From Clostridia bacterium (GTDB lineage: Bacteria; Bacillota; DTU025): a stretch of 50,938 nt of DNA. The stretch lies in contig JAYFQW010000029.1 of the NCBI GenBank assembly GCA_034926675.1, positions 1 through 50,938 on the forward strand. The letters run 5' to 3'. The position numbers and the translations under genes were made by a program. This document shows, one piece after another, positions 6,194 to 16,180 of the stretch. Each line of letters opens with the position of its first letter. The stretch's first letter is position 1. The notes below the pieces were generated by a model. That model was not told where the DNA came from. It worked only from the letters and a program-made list of their open reading frames with translations, and did no database searches.

Positions 6194-8944
6194 TTACCAA
6201 CCATGCATGAGTTCCTGCCATTCGTCGGATTTGTCCAATACCACGGCGCATTTTTCCCAATCACCGCAGTCGGGGATTGCTTCCTCGTATTTGAGGATAA
6301 ACGGGTTCTTCTGCGGCAGTTTGCTAATCGCCAATTCTGCGCGGGCCTCGTCTTTCTGGGCGATAGCGATCCACACATCTTCCAGTACATCGGGGATTTG
6401 CCCGAACAGGGCATAAATGCCCTGCAACCTGCCGGAGAGCTTGCTGTGAACCTTGTCCTCAACCGAGTCCTTGTAACGCATGTTGTATATGTAAATCTTG
6501 TCGGCCAATTGCCCTATACGCTGAATACGTCCTTTGCGTTGTTCGAGCCTTGTCGGGTTCCATGGAAGGTCGATATTGATGAGCGATCCCAGCGCCTGAA
6601 GGTTTAGCCCTTCGGACGCAGCATCCGTGCCGACTAGAATTAGAAGCTCCCGAGCCTTTACGAGCCGCTTGATTTCGTCCTTGCTCTCCTTCCTGAACAA
6701 GCCATTCAGGTATGTGCCGGACTTATCGCCGCCAGCGTACAAGCCGATGCGGGCATCCGGGAAGTCTCTTGATAACCGTTCCGCCACATACCACGCGCTA
6801 TCAAAGTATTGAGAGAACAGAATGCAGCCCTTGTCCCTCCACGCGCCTTCGCCTTCTACGCCTTGCCCAAGGATCGTTTTGACGCGGTTATACTTCGGGT
6901 CGGTATCGGTGTTCGAGTTCAAAACCGCTACCAGTTTGCCCAGGCACTCGGTTTCTCCCGGCGTGAGGTCTTTGATGTCACTTTGACCGGTTTCCTCTGG
7001 TTCATCATCATCTTCGCCCGCAAACTCATCGCAGAGCGAGCGGAGTAGGTCTTTCCCTTCTGCTGTCCAGGCAAGCATCTTCTTTGCGGTGTTTTCGCCT
7101 GCGATCATTGTGCTCCCGATACGCTTCAGGAGCAGTGTGGACATAAAGCCGCCACCATTAACCCTTGATGACAGCATATCGCAGAAGTCCTCGGCTATGC
7201 CGTATGCCTGCGCCAGATAGCCGGAGAGCTCGAGAGCTTCATCATCCTTTTCGCCGAGCAGAACCGGCTCTATCTTTTTGAGATAAGGTTCGCCCGTGTC
7301 GGGGTTTTTGTGGGTCTCCAAGTAATCACGGGTACGACGGACAATCGTGCGAATATATGGATTGCGGTTCTGTATGAAGTTATCATCGTTGTAGATCAGC
7401 TTAACTCGGTTCTTCTGCGGCCAGTTTAGCTTATCATACACATTTTGCGCGAGTACGTTTTTGTCGTCGGGTATGCCGAGCTGTTGACGTAGAATCTCAA
7501 AGCTCTTGTCCTCGCTTCGCGGCGGGAAGGGGTTACGAACAATCTCCCACATCTCGGCTTCCGCGGATGGATACGGTTCTTCACCCTGAATGTACTTAAT
7601 GCCTGTTCCCGGCGTTCTTCTCCAGACACTGTAATTGTCGCCCAATACCCGATCCGCGTCCGGGGGATAACCTAACGCCGATAGCAAATCGAACGCCTCT
7701 ATCGGGTCAATCTGAACGGGCGTGGCCGTTGCGAGAAGCAGGCTCTTTGTACGGAGCGTGATCTCGTTCAGGAACGCCAGAAGATTGTTCATCTGCGGCT
7801 TATGCTTGTCGGGATCCTTGCCGAGATTCTTGCGTCTCGCACGATGCGCTTCGTCCAGTATCACACAAGAGAAGCGTAAAGACTTCAATAGCTCTGCTGA
7901 CTCAGACTTGCGAATAATCAAACCCTGTGAGATTATCCCAACCCTGCGGGGGCATCTCAATATCGCCTTCGCGCTGTCGGCAGGATATTCGTAGCCGTTT
8001 TCATCAACCCAATAGCGCCCCGTCCATACGGCAGACGGGAGGTTGAGCAGGGTCTTTAACTCATCTTGCCACTGAAAGAGCAGCGTTTTTGGCACGATAA
8101 TCAACACGGGCTTATCGTCATACAGTGCAATGAGTTTTGCTGACATCGCGAGCTGAACGGTTTTTCCCAGGCCTACCTGGTCGGCAAGCAGTAATCTCGC
8201 GCCCCCGCGCTGTTTATGTTCGTTGAATGCACGGGCGACGAAATACTTTTGGTGCGCCCATAGCCCAAACTCGTTGCGATAAATCGGTTCCTCGACAGCG
8301 ACAGCGGGAATCGTTTGGTCATCCGATTCACGCCAGTCTTTCAGAGGGATAGAGCGGCGTTCGGATATGCGTTTCACGTCGTCAATCACATAATCGGAAA
8401 GCGAGATGGCGTGAGGGTTACTCCAGAAGAAATCGAACTCCGCTTGCACCCATGCGACGGACTCGGGATCATCATCCTCCCACACCATCTCATAGTTGGT
8501 GGTAAACGCGCTTTTCGTTTCGTTGATACTGCCGAGGAAAGAGGTCTTGCTGCCATCAGCGTAAGTGATCACGCCCGCCTTGCCATGCATAAGTCCGTAT
8601 ATCTCATCGGGAAGCACCCTAACTTCCAGTTTACCGGAATTCAAGAGCTCATACAGCCTTTTCAAGCGTGCCATTGCACCGGGGGTCGCATATACCTCCT
8701 CTGGTTTGAAATCATTCCATTCCTGTCGCATGCCGAGCTTGGCGACGGCAACATCGGAAGGGGCAAGCCCTGAGTTGCAAATCACTCTGACCTTGCCCTG
8801 GACCGCTTCTATCGCTTCGCCTGCCACCTCCAAAATGGATGAGCAGAAATAGCCGGCTATGCGATTATAGCCAACCGCGCCCTGCAGTTTGGCGTTTAGG
8901 AATTGCTCGCCCAATTTGCTTCTGCGGGATGAATACCGGTTCAT
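6194..8944 (-). CDS. PLD-domain SNF2 helicase, antiphage cassette
   Basis: A 916-residue protein. Residues 1-180 form a phospholipase D-like domain with H120-x-K122 and GSIN at 138-141. A SNF2-type superfamily 2 helicase follows: motif I DQVGLGKT (255-262), DEAH box (364-367), and in the C-terminal lobe GTDAASEGLNLQ and the arginine-rich motif VI RLEQRKGRIQRIGQ. A single PLD half-motif suggests a nuclease that dimerises, with the helicase driving DNA translocation. It is the last gene of the cassette, starting 9 bases after the methylase stop. The frame is complete with no damage. It resembles entries named phospholipase D-like domain-containing anti-phage protein. Confidence 0.9.
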   Translation of the reverse strand: MNRYSSRRSKLGEQFLNAKLQGAVGYNRIAGYFCSSILEVAGEAIEAVQGKVRVICNSGLAPSDVAVAKLGMRQEWNDFKPEEVYATPGAMARLKRLYELLNSGKLEVRVLPDEIYGLMHGKAGVITYADGSKTSFLGSINETKSAFTTNYEMVWEDDDPESVAWVQAEFDFFWSNPHAISLSDYVIDDVKRISERRSIPLKDWRESDDQTIPAVAVEEPIYRNEFGLWAHQKYFVARAFNEHKQRGGARLLLADQVGLGKTVQLAMSAKLIALYDDKPVLIIVPKTLLFQWQDELKTLLNLPSAVWTGRYWVDENGYEYPADSAKAILRCPRRVGIISQGLIIRKSESAELLKSLRFSCVILDEAHRARRKNLGKDPDKHKPQMNNLLAFLNEITLRTKSLLLATATPVQIDPIEAFDLLSALGYPPDADRVLGDNYSVWRRTPGTGIKYIQGEEPYPSAEAEMWEIVRNPFPPRSEDKSFEILRQQLGIPDDKNVLAQNVYDKLNWPQKNRVKLIYNDDNFIQNRNPYIRTIVRRTRDYLETHKNPDTGEPYLKKIEPVLLGEKDDEALELSGYLAQAYGIAEDFCDMLSSRVNGGGFMSTLLLKRIGSTMIAGENTAKKMLAWTAEGKDLLRSLCDEFAGEDDDEPEETGQSDIKDLTPGETECLGKLVAVLNSNTDTDPKYNRVKTILGQGVEGEGAWRDKGCILFSQYFDSAWYVAERLSRDFPDARIGLYAGGDKSGTYLNGLFRKESKDEIKRLVKARELLILVGTDAASEGLNLQALGSLINIDLPWNPTRLEQRKGRIQRIGQLADKIYIYNMRYKDSVEDKVHSKLSGRLQGIYALFGQIPDVLEDVWIAIAQKDEARAELAISKLPQKNPFILKYEEAIPDCGDWEKCAVVLDKSDEWQELMHGW

Positions 8945-8953
8945 CTATTCACC

Positions 8954-11770
8954 TCAAACGTGGTCGTTGTCCACCAAGACGAAGATATGCTCAGCCATCT
9001 GCGCCGCCTCTCTCCAATGCGGCATATTGGCGATGTCCTTCGTGTCCTTTAGGAAGATGAGCAGCTGTTTCAGCATGTCTCGGCTGCCCCAATAGTCCGG
9101 GAGGTTGTTTTTCAGATGCCACAAGCCCTTATCCGGCTGTTCATCCTCTTTCAGTGCGATATGGATCGCCGCGAGGACGAGTCGCAAGGTCGATTCCTCA
9201 AAACCCGGCACGTCGCCCACCGTCCGCATTGCAAACTCGGACGGCGTTCTCAGGCGGCAGGTGTTCGCCCGCTCGTTGGCCATCAGTTGACTGTAGCTAC
9301 TGATAGCAAAGCCCCGGGCGTACTCCTGATACGTCGAAATCTGATAGCCGCCGTTCTTTTCGTTCTCCAAGCCCTTGATGTAAAACCGCTCGGCGGGTGA
9401 AAGCTCTTTCCACAGGAAGTTATCGAAGCCGGTCGGGATGATGCAGTCATAGGCTTGTTTCTTCGCCCGCTCGATCAGCGCGACAATCTTGGAGTTTTTC
9501 GGGTCGTTGATTGCCTTGTCAAGCTCGTAATCAAGATCAAGCTCGCCAATAGACGAGTATGAGGTCAGCACCTTCAGACTCGCGGCATAGGCGGCAAGCA
9601 CATAATCGGGGTCGGAGAAATTCGGGTCTTCCTTGTCATCGAGCCGCTGCATACTCTCAATCTGGGCGATAACCTCGCATTTGATGTCGGCATTGATCTC
9701 GTCAAGAAAAGCCTCGCTCGTACCTGTGTGTTTGCGCAGGACGAGCAGCACCGTACCCTTGACGTAGTTGCCGTCTTTGAGCCCCGATGCGTCGGTCTCG
9801 GTGGCGATGTTCCAGGCCGCCGTAACTTTCAAGCCCGCCTTCCACATGATCAGAGCAAGCTGCGCCCATACAGCCGGGTCGGAGTGGGTGAACATCACAA
9901 CCTGCATTCCGTTGTCCGGCATATGCGCTGTAAGATTCGAGAAAATATCAATCATGCTCTGCGCGAAGCCATCGCCGCCGCGCACAGCCAAAACCCGCTT
10001 GCTATCGGCGTACCAGTCGGGGAATGCCTCTATCAGCAACCGCTTATCCCAGGCGAGAAAGAACTCCGAGAGTTCATGATAGTTCACCGCATCGGCATAT
10101 GGTGGGTCGGTTAGCCAAATGTGGGCTGTGCGGCTTATTGAGCGGGCATCCATTGTTTTGACTTCAAATTCTGTGGCGGACCTAAAATGCTCCACATCGA
10201 TATGCCATTGTGTATCCAACGCAAGAAGAGCCCTCACACCAGAAACAAATACCGTATTTAGTGCTTGGTTATAGAATGTATGGGATGTTATATCTCTACC
10301 AGGATGCCATCCACATAATAGAGAACAACACTCTGTCAGGCGATTCAGTGCCAATAACCCTGTTGCTTCTAACAAGCCACTATTAGCTGATGAAGCGATT
10401 CTTGACGCAAACCTGCTCAATACCAGCAGTTGCCGCGCATTGAACAGGTGGTTCCAATGCGTCCATCCGCGCTCTTTCAGAAGACGTTCTGTCTCATCGC
10501 CGCGCTCGATAGCCGCACTCGGCACAAGCCCCTGTTCCTGCCATTTGACGATGTTCTCGGCGACAGTGCGGCGTACTTTTTCCTCGTTTGCTAAATCATG
10601 CTCATTCGGGGTACGGTAATAACGTTTGGTTTTCTTCCTGCCTTTCTCAACGTACTCATGTTCATATCGGACGGCATAGAGCCGCTCTTGAAACACATCA
10701 TCAGGACGCGGCTCAAACTCGCTTTTTTCCCATTGTCGCAATCCATAGATTGTATTCCCATTCTCATCCCTGCGGTCGCGGCGCAAAACGCCAATCGGTG
10801 TCGATTTGCCACAGTTGGGGCAAGATAAAGTGTTTGCGGTTGCTGTCCCACTTTCTCCTGCGTCCTTTATCTCTTTGGGAGACACGCCTGAAACGATGTC
10901 AATGTTGTAGCGGTCGCCATCCTTCTCCAGCTTTGCCACAACGCTTCCGGCGCGTTTGCCTACGACGAGCGAGGGCATCATAGGGACAACTGCGCCACAC
11001 TCCGGGCAAGTGGCTTCTACGCAGTAAATATATGACAGGGCTCGGTCGCCTTTTTCATTAAGCTCGATACCGAGTTCGGTGATCTCCTTGTCGACGGCGT
11101 TATAGACTTCCTGCTGAAAGCGTTTTATTTCCTCAGTTTCTGCTTCTGACGCGCCACAGATATTGATGGCTGCCCATGTCAGTAATCCCGCCACGGGGTT
11201 CAAGTCGGAGGCGTACACATCAAGCCCCATTCGAGCCGCCTCGAACGGCACCGAGCCACCGCCGCAGAAACAGTCGCCAATGACAGCGTTTCGGCCGAAT
11301 CGCTTTTCAGACAACTGCCGTGTCAAGTCTTGCAGGTTGTACGCGTGAGTCCCTAAATGATGGTTTATCTCGTTCCAGGCGTGGTCGCCAGTGGGACGCT
11401 CGAACTGCTCCGGCCGGACGCAGGCTTTCAGCTTTTCGTCATATCCGAGCTTCTCAAACTCACGACGGAGTTCTTTCTCCCGCTCCTGCCAGTATTCGTC
11501 ACTCTTCTTTTCCCACGCTTTATGGCGGAGCCACAACCCGCCATCATCCATACTCATGATTTTCAGGAAGATTTCCGTGTCGCGGCGCGGGTTGTCGTTG
11601 GCGGGCATCAGGCAGCCTAGTATTGCGGCGCGGACAAGCACGAGCGGCTTACGCCCCCACCATTTACCAAGTCCTGTTAGCGTCTGGCTCTGTGCCGCTT
11701 TCCGCTCCTTGTAGCTCTCTTTTGAAAGCTTTGATACGGGGAACTGCCTTTCAATGAATGACACGGTCAT
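8954..11770 (-). CDS. DUF1156 DNA methylase with zinc ribbons
   Basis: A 938-residue DNA methyltransferase. The SAM-binding motif FCGGGS (168-173) and the following ASDLNP precede two cysteine pairs, CPECG (255-259) and CPNCG (317-321), that form a zinc ribbon. The catalytic DPPY is at 555-558, typical of N6-adenine or N4-cytosine methylases. The N-terminus with GKWWGRKPLVLVRAAIL matches DUF1156 proteins. Its start overlaps the DUF3780 stop by ATGA. In this cassette it presumably marks self DNA. The coding DNA for roughly residues 445-545 is visibly AT-richer than its flanks (see findings). Confidence 0.9.
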   Translation of the reverse strand: MTVSFIERQFPVSKLSKESYKERKAAQSQTLTGLGKWWGRKPLVLVRAAILGCLMPANDNPRRDTEIFLKIMSMDDGGLWLRHKAWEKKSDEYWQEREKELRREFEKLGYDEKLKACVRPEQFERPTGDHAWNEINHHLGTHAYNLQDLTRQLSEKRFGRNAVIGDCFCGGGSVPFEAARMGLDVYASDLNPVAGLLTWAAINICGASEAETEEIKRFQQEVYNAVDKEITELGIELNEKGDRALSYIYCVEATCPECGAVVPMMPSLVVGKRAGSVVAKLEKDGDRYNIDIVSGVSPKEIKDAGESGTATANTLSCPNCGKSTPIGVLRRDRRDENGNTIYGLRQWEKSEFEPRPDDVFQERLYAVRYEHEYVEKGRKKTKRYYRTPNEHDLANEEKVRRTVAENIVKWQEQGLVPSAAIERGDETERLLKERGWTHWNHLFNARQLLVLSRFASRIASSANSGLLEATGLLALNRLTECCSLLCGWHPGRDITSHTFYNQALNTVFVSGVRALLALDTQWHIDVEHFRSATEFEVKTMDARSISRTAHIWLTDPPYADAVNYHELSEFFLAWDKRLLIEAFPDWYADSKRVLAVRGGDGFAQSMIDIFSNLTAHMPDNGMQVVMFTHSDPAVWAQLALIMWKAGLKVTAAWNIATETDASGLKDGNYVKGTVLLVLRKHTGTSEAFLDEINADIKCEVIAQIESMQRLDDKEDPNFSDPDYVLAAYAASLKVLTSYSSIGELDLDYELDKAINDPKNSKIVALIERAKKQAYDCIIPTGFDNFLWKELSPAERFYIKGLENEKNGGYQISTYQEYARGFAISSYSQLMANERANTCRLRTPSEFAMRTVGDVPGFEESTLRLVLAAIHIALKEDEQPDKGLWHLKNNLPDYWGSRDMLKQLLIFLKDTKDIANMPHWREAAQMAEHIFVLVDNDHV

Positions 11771-12318
11771 AGCTTCAGGTCCTCCAATATTTGGCGCTCA
11801 ACCACAGGATTCTCACACAGCGCATAGCGCAACGCCGTACGCCAGCCCTTCTTGTCTTTCAGCCCCCCTGTAGCAGCGTTCGTCATCGTGTACAGCCACC
11901 AACGCTCCTCCGGCAGCAGCCCTTTCCAGTTGCGGATAGCGGCGGGGATGACGGAGGGGTCGCTGTCCTCGATGCTCCACAGTAGCACCATCATTTCTTT
12001 GCCGAATAGCCGTTCCACGGGTGTGCCGCCGCCGACGGCGTGGAATCTGCCGTTCTTCAGGCCATCCTTCTTCAGCCGAGAGTTGAACTCAGCCGTCAAT
12101 GCAGCTTTTACTGCGTTCCATTTATGTTTTGAGATTTCAATCCGCATTACATCCGCAGGATCAAGCTGCTGTTCGTCGCCCTCAGTCCAAGTGTATCGTT
12201 CATAAACTTGAATGGCTGGCGGCGAAGCTGAATTCGGGTCTTTCGGCGGGATCAGCACAAAGAAGTGGTTCTTGCTTTGTGCCGGATCTACGCCGAAGCC
12301 GTAGGTCTGTTTCTTCAC
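11767..12318 (-). CDS. DUF3780 protein, antiphage cassette
   Basis: A 183-residue protein beginning KKQTYGFGVDPAQSKNHFFV and containing WNAVKAALTAEFNSRLKKDG, VERLFGKEMMVLLWSIED and ERWWLYTMTNAATGG, the pattern I associate with DUF3780 proteins annotated as antiphage-associated. The biochemical role is unknown. It overlaps both neighbours by ATGA, so it is made in fixed ratio with the ATPase and methylase and is probably an adaptor or regulator of their complex. Confidence 0.85.
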   Translation of the reverse strand: MKKQTYGFGVDPAQSKNHFFVLIPPKDPNSASPPAIQVYERYTWTEGDEQQLDPADVMRIEISKHKWNAVKAALTAEFNSRLKKDGLKNGRFHAVGGGTPVERLFGKEMMVLLWSIEDSDPSVIPAAIRNWKGLLPEERWWLYTMTNAATGGLKDKKGWRTALRYALCENPVVERQILEDLKL

Positions 12319-15300
12319 TGTCTGATTTCTCCCTTTCTGCTGAGCTCACTCGAATCCAGCCTGTTCACTTCCACCCACTGCTTGAAAGCAGCCCCCGTGG
12401 CAAATAAGATGATCTTGTATTCAAATTCGACCTCGACATCCTTGCCCCCAAAGGCCGTCTCACGGATCAGGTCAACCATCGACTGCAGGTTATCGGTATC
12501 CCAGGGCACCTTGGCGGTGGTGATCTCCATGTAGTTGTCGAGGTTGTCCTTTTGGCTGATCGTCACGGTGAATTGACGGATAAACGTCCCGGGCAGCTGT
12601 TTCAGCTTGGCAAACTCGGCATAAGCCTGTTCCGTGTCGCCGCACTTCTTCTGCGAGTTCATCGTGTATTCAAGAGGAGCTGCATCCTTTATCTCCACCT
12701 TTTTCTTCGGTTGCGCGGCTGTTACGTTGATAGTCTCTTCTTGCACAAGCGTGTCCTTGTAATACACTGCGACGGGGACAAAGCGGCAATCTGCGGGAAG
12801 GATAATCTCACCAGTATATGAACCCCCGCTCTCCTTGGGATTCGATCCGTCAGTGGTGTAGCGAATCTCAAAGTCTTTGTGTGTTTTCAGCGCAAGGACG
12901 TTATTCCCGTCCGCGCTCAGCCGCTGTTCCCGTTTCAGCGGAACGGTGCCGAGCCACTTCTTGGCCGTGCCTGTCGGATGCGGGTTCTTACCTCCAGCCG
13001 TGTCAAAGCATACGAAGTACGCCGAGGGTTCTTTGAGCGTCAAAGACTGCTGCTGAATCTCGCTAGACGCTTTTGTCGGTTCGGCGCCAAAGTCATAATA
13101 CACGCGGTCACCACGAACGGGCTTCACTTTTAGGGTAAACGCGCCCATCTGCTCGCTATAGTCGGTCTGCTCAACAATAACATCGGTAGGCTCTTTTTCA
13201 AAAGGCCCCTTGGCGATGTAACCGCCAATCTCACGCCATGCGTCACTGTTGAGGCACTTCTTTTTGAGCTCGTCCATCTGCTTTGGGTGATACCACTGCC
13301 ACGATGGTTCCGTTGCCGCCCTTTCCAATATTTGGCTCCACGGCATCTCTTTTTGTGTGAAGATACGGGCTTCGGCTTTCTTACGCAGGGCGTCAACAAA
13401 AGGCTCCTCCGCCTGAAAATCCTCAAACTTCATCGCTTCTTTGAGGGCCTTGATAATCTGGTCTTCTCCGTCAAACTTGTTCGCCGCGAACTCTAACTTG
13501 AAGTCTTCGCGGGACAGCCCATTCTTCGACGGATAGTATATGGTAATGAATGTTTCGCGGATCGTCTGGAGCAGCGCGGTGGTTGCCTTGTCCTGTTGGC
13601 TTTCGGCCTCCTTGTACTGCTGATCACTTTCGGGTACGTGTTCTACTTTCATATTGGCGAGTATCTGCCGGATAGCCGTGAGCCGCTTGGCGTTGGCGTA
13701 CAGCTTCTCCATCACATTCCGTTGGCCCGAGAGGAAGAAGACGCGGTTCTTGTAGGCGCAGTTGTCATAGAGACTCTGCAAGTCGGGGTGAAGACCCGTT
13801 CCGGCATACGGCTCGAAAATGACCAGCGACACCCTGTTTTGATCGATATGAATCTCGTCGATCGCAGGTAGAATGAAAAGCTGCTCATAACACTTCTTCA
13901 GTTTCGGGTAGAAATTGGCTTCCAAGAATCTGCGGAGTTCCTTCTTTGCACTTTCGTTGGAATATGAATCCACGAGGGTGTTCATCTCGGCGACCATATT
14001 CTTCGTGTTTTGGAAATAGAACCGCCCGCGATTGTCCGTCTTCAAATACCAGCATTGCGAAACAATCTCGTCCAAGGCCTTCTTAAAGCTATTGAGATCA
14101 GTGCCCGGTTCGCAGAGGAAGCCGAGAACATCTGATTCCGTTAAGCCCAGCACGCCATTGGGCGTTTCATTGAGCGACGACATCAGCAGGAGTCTGGCAA
14201 CATCCTGGGAGTACCGTTCTCTCTTTTCACCGTTTTGTTCGTCAATGATCTCGGCGACAGATTTTCCTCCCTGAGCGATGTCGTGACTGATAGCCGCTTC
14301 AAGCGAGGGCTTTACTTGCTTAATAAGCGAGAGCATATTGCGCTCGTTTAGGTCAACATCAAATACATTAATGAGGTTCTTCCTCTCGGCGCTGCCGCTA
14401 TCGTAGAAACCGCGCACCACCTGACGCATCAGCCTTATCAGCCCGCGTGTTTGCTGGAAGCCAGGGTTCTCCTTGAAACGGGCATAGAGCTCCTTTATTG
14501 ATGGATGGAATGGGTACGAATCCTTGATGCCAAGGTACACCGAGTCCCCGGTATGCCCTGTCAAACCAGACTTCCCGGCGCTCACAAGGGCCTCTTTGTA
14601 CGCTACCGCTATTTCATTCACCGCTGACGAATTGGGCGCGGAGCACTGTTCAAACAGACGCTTACGGAGAATATCGTAGACCTCGTCTGTGTTCAGTGCG
14701 ACAGGCTCCAGATTCAACGCAACGCGATTGGCTTCATTCTCCAGTTCCTTGAAGCTAGTTGCGAGCAGTTGGCTCCCCGACTCGTACGTGGCACGGAGAT
14801 CGGAGAGTACAAGGCAGACACGAGCAAGCTGCCCTTTGCCTATGGCGGTAAAGAGGTTGGACAATGCGGTTATCGTGACTGTGCAGAGGTCTGATTGTCC
14901 GATTTCAATGGACTTCGCGTTCACAAGATAGGGCGGCAGCTCATCGAGAAGGATAAGTACCTTCTGGCCTTTGAGTAGGTTGACCCACGCGCCTTCACCC
15001 GGAGCTTTCAACGGAGAGTAGTGATCGGCAAAGAACTCTTTTCTGCCAAGCTGTTCCGCAATGCTGCCCCAAATGCCAAACGCCGCATCGCTTTCGCGCC
15101 CGGAGAATGCAACAACCTTGATTTCACCAATGCCGTCATAGCCGCCGCCTACGAGTTTTCTGCGCCAGTCCGGGTTCTGGGCGAGTAGAGCGAGGGCAAG
15201 CATATTATGGGTCTTACCGCCCCCCATTGCCTGTGTCAGCTTGATAACGCCCGTGTCAGACTTGCCGGAGAATCGCTTGAACGCTGTTTCAAACAGGATT

Positions 15301-15449
15301 TCCATACCCTTCGTTTTGAAGTTCTCATCGAAGAACTTCGCGGCATCAATCTTGCCTTCAATCAGGTCACTAAGGTTTAGGACGTCATCACGCGTGGTGT
15401 CAGAGAACACACTAGCACGTGGTTTGCATAATGCCGAAACGGTCTGCAT
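12315..15449 (-). CDS. DUF499 AAA-type ATPase, antiphage cassette
   Basis: A 1044-residue protein and first gene of the cassette. A Walker A-like GGGKTH lies at 76-81 (in QAMGGGKTHNMLALALL) and Walker B LILLDE at about 165-170, followed by an arginine-rich helical region (TRGLIRLMRQVVRGFYDSG). This is the layout of DUF499 ATPases, distantly related to BREX BrxC/PglY. The C-terminal third contains a chitobiase-like turn (YTTDGSNPKESGGSYTG). The ATG at 15449 has GGAGGT six bases upstream. It is probably the motor or switch of the complex. Confidence 0.9.
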   Translation of the reverse strand: MQTVSALCKPRASVFSDTTRDDVLNLSDLIEGKIDAAKFFDENFKTKGMEILFETAFKRFSGKSDTGVIKLTQAMGGGKTHNMLALALLAQNPDWRRKLVGGGYDGIGEIKVVAFSGRESDAAFGIWGSIAEQLGRKEFFADHYSPLKAPGEGAWVNLLKGQKVLILLDELPPYLVNAKSIEIGQSDLCTVTITALSNLFTAIGKGQLARVCLVLSDLRATYESGSQLLATSFKELENEANRVALNLEPVALNTDEVYDILRKRLFEQCSAPNSSAVNEIAVAYKEALVSAGKSGLTGHTGDSVYLGIKDSYPFHPSIKELYARFKENPGFQQTRGLIRLMRQVVRGFYDSGSAERKNLINVFDVDLNERNMLSLIKQVKPSLEAAISHDIAQGGKSVAEIIDEQNGEKRERYSQDVARLLLMSSLNETPNGVLGLTESDVLGFLCEPGTDLNSFKKALDEIVSQCWYLKTDNRGRFYFQNTKNMVAEMNTLVDSYSNESAKKELRRFLEANFYPKLKKCYEQLFILPAIDEIHIDQNRVSLVIFEPYAGTGLHPDLQSLYDNCAYKNRVFFLSGQRNVMEKLYANAKRLTAIRQILANMKVEHVPESDQQYKEAESQQDKATTALLQTIRETFITIYYPSKNGLSREDFKLEFAANKFDGEDQIIKALKEAMKFEDFQAEEPFVDALRKKAEARIFTQKEMPWSQILERAATEPSWQWYHPKQMDELKKKCLNSDAWREIGGYIAKGPFEKEPTDVIVEQTDYSEQMGAFTLKVKPVRGDRVYYDFGAEPTKASSEIQQQSLTLKEPSAYFVCFDTAGGKNPHPTGTAKKWLGTVPLKREQRLSADGNNVLALKTHKDFEIRYTTDGSNPKESGGSYTGEIILPADCRFVPVAVYYKDTLVQEETINVTAAQPKKKVEIKDAAPLEYTMNSQKKCGDTEQAYAEFAKLKQLPGTFIRQFTVTISQKDNLDNYMEITTAKVPWDTDNLQSMVDLIRETAFGGKDVEVEFEYKIILFATGAAFKQWVEVNRLDSSELSRKGEIRQ

Positions 15450-15459
15450 ATCTCTACCT

Positions 15460-16070
15460 CCCCGAGACTGTCATGACTCGAAAGCGCTAATCTTGCGTAT
15501 GCCTGGGGCGCATTCTCATCCGGAATAAGCTCCATAAGAGCTCGCTCACCGAGGATATGCTTCAGGACATCGATGACGCCGTTCGGCATCGGCGTCCTGC
15601 AGACCACAGATACAACGAGAACCGTTGGGATACCCGGGTTCTTCAGCGGTATGTCCTCGATACCTATGGGAGGGAGTACTCCAATGAATGGATCCGGCAA
15701 GTGCGTCACAAGCTCGGTCATTCATGGGCCCCTATGCGCAGTATTCCAGGCTGGCCCATCGTGCGGTGCGATAATGAATGCACGGCGTGTGCCGATTCCT
15801 GCGTCGCGGCCCTGCGGACGGAGTGGTTGGGATAGTGATAGATGGGTCCGCCCGGGAGCTAGATCATCTGGGTAGGCCTCGCCTGTGTGCAACAACGCCA
15901 CGGCGATGCCGGCGCCATCAGTAGCGTGGAATTGGTTGCATCCTTGTCTGCCCGGATTCCCTGGGCGCCGCTATACAGCCGCATGTCGCTGAGCACGGTG
16001 GGCTGCACGCCAAGCGGTCCAGCGGCCTTCTTCAGTTGTTTCTACATCTCGAGGCGACGGCGGCACTCGC
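15460..16070 (-). pseudogene. Frameshifted restriction-endonuclease-like remnant
   Basis: Read on the minus strand from about 16040, adjacent frames give LYSGAQGIRADKDATN, then DGAGIAVALLHTGEAYPDDL, then GPIYHYPN. The order QGI-x-DK, LLHTG-x-Y-x-DDL, YHYP resembles the conserved block of an HNH/YDG-type restriction endonuclease family that I recall but cannot verify. At least two frameshifts and a TGA interrupt it. Nearer the operon, a frame from 15721 contains a protein-like stretch that I cannot assign. The plus strand of 15590-15730 alternatively reads like an IS630 winged helix (RYVLDTYGREYSNEWIRQVR). Confidence 0.35.
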
Positions 16071-16180
16071 TGCGCGCAGGGACTCACCATGTATCCAGAA
16101 CACTCTTCGCCAACCGCCGCACCATCTCAAGTGCACAGTCGATCACAGATATTCGTCAAATTTGCTCGTCAATCCTCCTA

